A stretch of DNA of 64,000 nucleotides from Cavia porcellus (lineage: Eukaryota; Chordata; Mammalia; Rodentia; Caviidae): the NCBI RefSeq assembly GCF_034190915.1, contig NW_026947507.1:28386001-28450000 (forward strand), given 5' to 3'. The first letter of the stretch is position 1; every line of letters starts with the position of its first letter. The notes beneath the pieces are model-generated. The model searched no databases. It saw nothing but the letters and a program-made list of their open reading frames with translations, and was not told the DNA's origin. Position numbers and translations under genes: made by a program. Positions 59,525 through 64,000 of the stretch are shown here, one piece after another.

Positions 59525-59765
59525 GTTTAGAAAACTTTCGGTAAAGGGTTAGAGAGCAAATGTTCCAGGCTTTTTGGACCATATGGTCTCTGAGAAAGCT
59601 ATGCAACTCTGCTGTTAAATTTCCCCAAAGAAGCCATAGATAGAATGTTCACAGAGTACTTGTATTTTAATAAAACTTTCTTTGTAAAATAGGCAACTGG
59701 CTGTTGAATACAGTTTTTTGTTTGTTTGTTTGTTTGTTTGTTTTGGAACTCTGATGCAAAGTTAA
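59525..59765. mobile_element. hAT-Charlie-type nonautonomous element (MER58-like)
   Basis: 'gtttagaaaactttcggtaaag', 'ggttagagagcaaatgttcc', 'aggctttttggaccatatgg', 'tctctgagaaagctatgc', 'aactctgctgttaaatttcc', 'aagaagccatagatagaatg', 'taataaaactttctttgtaaa', 'ataggcaactggctgttg' follow the well-known hAT element whose ends read 'ggcaaactttttctgtaaag' and 'caggggtcggcaaac'. The right end is overrun by a (GTTT)n run at 59719-59744. Class secure, subfamily uncertain. Confidence 0.75.
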
Positions 59766-62045
59766 GACTAGCTGATCTAATTGTATTAGCCAGCTTTCAG
59801 AAGGGATAATCCAAATCTAGACAGACCTAACATGGGTTCTTGGCTCCTGCTTCTTCTATCCAACTATAGGACTATGTACCAAGTATTTATATGTTGACTA
59901 ATCTAGATTCACATATTAGCATATCCAGTGACTCTGAAACTATCCATAGAATATTGATTCTCATTTATAGGATTTCTAGTAATTGTTTCTTGAATGTTAG
60001 CTACATTTAGGGTTTATACAAAAGCTATATTACTCATAGTCTTTTCACATTAAAGTATTTAAAGTCAGTTACTAGCTAAATGACATGTGTGTTTAACTTT
60101 TAGTTTTTAGGATAGAAATCGACTCATAAATCCTATGCACTAGACATGAAATATGAGGAAAGACATAATTATAAGAGATGTGCATAAGGAGTTTATGAGA
60201 AGAAAGCCTACATTGTAGTTTGACATGAGGAAGGCAACGGGAGTCCATTTGGAATCTTGGACAAGAGCAGATCAGTTTTCATTTTTCTTCTTTCTTTTAG
60301 TAAGACTTAATTCTGCTCTTGCTCTTTGCCCACTGTTTTGTCCATTCTCCACATATCTTTTTTTTTTTTTTTTCCTTTTAGCTTTGTAGTAGTCGTTGTT
60401 TTTGTGTATTTACCCCTTGGAGTTTGAAAGCCCACATTCATTCCCAAAGTCATTTAGAGGCTATTTCTATCATATCTTTAGTTTGGTATACATTTCTTTT
60501 CAAATTCTCCAGAGGAAAAGAAATGAACATAACTTCATCATGTTGGTAAAGAATTTTCCTGCACTTGGCTTTGTTTTATTTTCCATTTTTTCATATTGAA
60601 TAAATTTATAATTGTTAATTAGTATTATTTTCATGTTATGCATATGTTAGTATATAAAACCACAGTTACATGGCTAAATATGAAAGTAAATGAAAGAATA
60701 AGTGAATGATTAACTGAGCCTTTGAAATTGTGAACAAGAGAGAGCTGATTTTTTCAATATTTGGTTTTATTCAACAGTAAAACTGCAGAAAATTTATACT
60801 TGCTGACAGTTTTACAAAGGTTGCTTGCTGTATTTACATGTTCCATATAATAAGATCCAGGAAGTCTTGTGAATATGATTCAATACAGTTTTTCAGTTGA
60901 ACAAAGCAAAGCATGTGGTTGTTTTTCAGTGACATTGTAGAACTTTTATCCCTATCTCTACTGTTTCTAATTGATTTGCTTTGTGATAGTGACTCAAGAG
61001 CCATTTATAACAGCACCAACAGGGACTCAATGGACAGGCTCCAAAGAAATATTTGCCTAAAAAAAAAAAGGAAGCCCTCTTTAAGGAATAAGGAAGTGAC
61101 ATAGAACACAGTGATCCTTAGGAGTTTCTATAACTTCCAAGTTGTACATTTCTGCCCACCCCCTGCAGTAAGGTAAAGCACTGTGGTCTGTGTTTCAGGG
61201 TCAGGTAGCTAAAGGTAGGAGCAATGGCTTTATTCTCAAAACTTGAGGCAAAATTACATGATAGACGATAAATTTCACCCTTTCATTTACTTTTCAAAAA
61301 TTTTCCCTTAACCTAATCTCCTCAAGCTACTTTATGGATTTTTAGACTCTATTTAGACATCACATTTAGGGCTCTCCTTTGCTAAAATGACCTGTCATCT
61401 TAAATTATCCTTTGTCCTTTACATATTCCTTTGAGATGGAGTTAGGAGAAAGACTCATTCCCAGTGTGAAAGGTCTTAATGTTACTACAATTATTATTAT
61501 CCTTTTTAGTAATTACTGACTACATAAGCTTAGAAGACATTTGTAAAATAAAAAGCATGTTGATTTATTAAAATAATCAATTCTTAGACATATTAGAATG
61601 CTATTTGGAGGTGAAATTCCAATGTCACCTTAACTCCAGACTGTCTCACTTTTTCAGTCAATAGTCCAACTGAATATGGGTCACTAGATCGGCCAATACA
61701 CGTGGGAACCACCTCCCCCATTACTTTAGAATATAAAAAGTCTTAGGGAGTAAGCAGTTGGTAATTAAGAACAAACATAGTCATTTTTAAGGTTGAGCTG
61801 TGCAAGATAGTCAAGTCTGGAAAAATGATAGATAATCAAACATCTGTAAAAAGGTAAATTTGTCATCTAAATATTTTGCAAAAGTTGGTGAGAGATTCCC
61901 AGCTCTCCCCAGATAGAACATACTCATGCCACCATCATCAAAGAGAATTTTTAAACTCTACTCGCTGCTTTTCTAAGCGTCTAAGTACTTTTATCTTTAT
62001 AGCCCATACGGCCTCCCTACCTGACTCTGGTAAACACAGTTCTGA
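59766..62045. other. AT-rich DNA, nothing recognised
   Basis: A T tract lies at 60358-60374. Three frames of 60-67 codons show no family likeness. Confidence 0.45.
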
Positions 62046-62049
62046 TGTA

Positions 62050-62405
62050 ATTTAATACCCATATTAGAGTATATTTTAAATAGCGTAACACTAAATCCAT
62101 AAACAAGTATGCTAATGTATGAAGTAGCGCAGCACTGCAGAACACATTGCAGCTTCCAGCACCATAAAATCCCATTTAATTTTGCTTAAAAGTGTTTGAT
62201 ATTGAATGCGCTTTCCACTGGACTGTAATTAACGACATTCTAAACTGCTTACAAGATTCAATTGACTGACAATATTAATCACACATTCACACAGAAATTG
62301 GCTATTACGTTTGTTTTTTTCTTCCTTATGTGTTCTTGGCATCTAATCACTGATAAAAACTAAGGAAGCGGTCCTTTTACACCATGCTCCACGGACATTT
62401 ATTTT
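62050..62405. promoter_or_regulatory. Candidate conserved noncoding element
   Basis: This stretch differs from its surroundings: balanced, non-repetitive, without SINE or microsatellite decay, and dense with homeodomain-type and other AT-core words ('gtaattaacgac', 'atgctaatgtatg', 'attcaattgactgac', 'atattaatcac'). It also has two CpGs near 62130 and 62210. That texture is typical of developmental enhancers in gene deserts. Conservation itself cannot be seen from one sequence, so this is inference only. Confidence 0.25.
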
Positions 62406-63224
62406 CTTAGTGCATTTAGTCTATAAAAATTTTTGCTATTTCTATTGGATTGGGAATGTAAATGTCCGTAGACATGGAATAAAACCAAGTAACAGTATTT
62501 CTTTTCAAGAGGAACAGTTTATTCCAGATAATTAAATCTTGGAATGTTCAAAGAAAGCTCAGCAGGAAGCATCAATTAGGTTCTATTAAGGGATGTAGGT
62601 TGTTCCTCAGAAAATTATACTGACAAAATAATTTTGTGGAAGCTTTGAAAAGTCATTAATAGTTTCAAAAGTTTTGAACTGGGACATTTTGTAGAAAAAA
62701 CAAGGAGGTTTAGTTGTATGCTTTAAAATGTAATTTGGGCATTTGCAGATGTATTACTTTTATATTGGCAACACCTTTAACCTTTACATAAGATTGGTGC
62801 ACATAAGTTCTTATAAATGCTAGAGGACATTGAGGTTTTGTTTTTTGTTTTTGCATTTTCTCAATTTGGAGAAGCGAAGAGTAAAACATAACTGTCAAAA
62901 CAGAATACATTCAGAAAACAAATCTTCCTAATGATTATAGACTCATTCAGTTACTCATAAATATTATACAGAATATTATACAGAGCTATTTTGTGTACAT
63001 AGGCCTAGAGCTAGACATACTATCTTATCTTCAATTTATAGCATTTCTCTTGGACTTGCAATATAACAGATAGTATGTTTTAGCATGATGAATTAGCAAT
63101 ATTAATTTACTTTAGAATTCCTAAATTATTTTGCATAGTAAGTTGCTACTTACATTTGGAAGTTTATAATATAAAATTGAAACAGAAAGATGAATAAGAG
63201 AATAAATAAGTGGGTTATTTGGGT
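62406..63224. other. AT-rich DNA, nothing recognised
   Basis: A 66-codon minus-strand frame (62710-62910) has no similarity that I know. Confidence 0.45.
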
Positions 63225-63345
63225 TTGAGACTAGTCTCTGCCAGTCCCTAGGCATGAAATAAGTCACTACTTTCCTCATTTACAAATTGAGATTTAAGGA
63301 GGAAGCCTTGCTAAACCACATGGTCATTATAATAGTTAAAGCGTT
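63225..63345 (+). mobile_element. Probable MIR fragment
   Basis: 'agtctctgccagtccctagg', 'catgaaataagtcactac', 'tttcctcatttacaaattg' correspond to the MIR core 'gctctgccacttacta', 'gggcaagtcactta' and 'tttcctcatctgtaaaatg'. The rest is diverged. Confidence 0.55.
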
Positions 63346-64000
63346 TTTCTTAAAAATTTTTTTTTCCTTAGTAAGATTTTATTGCCAGCATAGTTCTTTG
63401 TAGCCAAAGGAACAGCTTGCATCACTTAATAATGCCTGATATGATATTTGAGTATTCCCTTTTTGTGCTCAGCTCTGGGACTGTGTGGAGTTCTTGGAGA
63501 TCAAGATTCCACCAATCCCAACTGATTATTTAAGGTCTAGGAGGATTCTTAAACCATTCCGATCTGTTTCCATGCTACGGTATTCAACCAGACAGTCAGA
63601 GAATTTATTAGTGTAGATGTAATAACTGAACACAAAATGCTAAACATTGAGTTTTGGATAGAACCTTCTTTTGATCCATTTCACTTAAACAAAACTGTTT
63701 ACGACTGAATGTAGTAATGGGAAAATATTACCTCTATTGTAAATGTAGTGTTTCTACCCTCTAATTTCCTTCTTAGACTTACACTGTATCATTATAAAAA
63801 AGAAATTTATTCACATATTTATTTATCATTTTTACTATAGTCAAATACTATAAAAATACAAGAGCGCAGATATGTACAGGCATAAACCTAAATCATGGTA
63901 AATTGTTACCAAACTGTACCTTTAACTATTAAATGTTTTGTGAAAATAATTGCAAAATTGTAAAGTATACTTAATAAAGTGTTACCTGAAAAACCTGCAT
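63346..64000. other. AT-rich DNA, nothing recognised
   Basis: No gene or repeat was recognised up to the window end. Confidence 0.5.

Overview
This window looks like nuclear DNA from a placental mammal, most likely a rodent outside the mouse/rat group. The evidence is the interspersed repeat set: monomeric 7SL-derived B1-type SINEs, tRNA-Ala-related ID SINEs with an intact box A/box B layout, at least three fused B1+ID (B1-dID-like) elements, MaLR-type LTRs, LINE-1 fragments of several ages, old MIR copies and hAT-type DNA transposon remnants. The ID sequence (the 'TTTAGCTCAGCGGCATAAG' type with a CTTGCAAGC arm) suggests a beaver-like or related lineage; that is inference from memory of SINE subfamilies, not a database match. 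The sequence is strongly AT-rich, CpG-poor and full of microsatellites, as in a gene desert or a very large intron.

No protein-coding gene, exon, rRNA, tRNA, CRISPR array, phage or plasmid feature could be supported. All open frames are short (up to about 150 codons). The longest ones lie on microsatellites, a minisatellite or L1/LTR sequence; the rest look like chance.

Layout. 1-11 kb: single-copy AT-rich DNA with scattered B1-type SINEs, one B1-dID, a MaLR-like LTR and two MIRs. 11-19 kb: a short L1 3' UTR piece, a MIR and a long pyrimidine/TATC microsatellite. 19-25 kb: ID elements (one with a perfect 15-bp target-site duplication), TTTC and CA microsatellites, two copies of one hAT-like repeat, a reverse MaLR LTR and a 42-bp minisatellite. 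25.8-26.6 kb: an L1 3' end. 28-35 kb: a B1-dID, a CA/CT compound microsatellite and a reverse ID with target-site duplication. 35.8-41 kb: a GAAA/GGAA tract, an ID, a B1-ID composite, and two L1 3' ends of different age. 44.6-49.7 kb: an accessory-rich block with the 5' half of a reverse L1 interrupted by a MaLR-like LTR, plus flanking LTRs and a degenerate 23-bp tandem repeat. 51-57 kb: an old L1, a cluster of (TA)n arrays, and a reverse L1 3' end whose 3' UTR holds five tandem copies of a unit of about 150 bp with an 18-bp telomere-like run. 57-64 kb: MIRs, a hAT remnant and a candidate conserved noncoding element near 62.05-62.40 kb.

No novel gene system was found. The best leads are the L1 3' UTR array with its telomere-like motif, the 23-bp repeat in the presumed L1 5' region, the 42-bp minisatellite, and the candidate conserved element. 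Repeat-family names come from recall of consensus sequences; RepeatMasker would be the decisive check, and boundaries are approximate unless a target-site duplication is cited.
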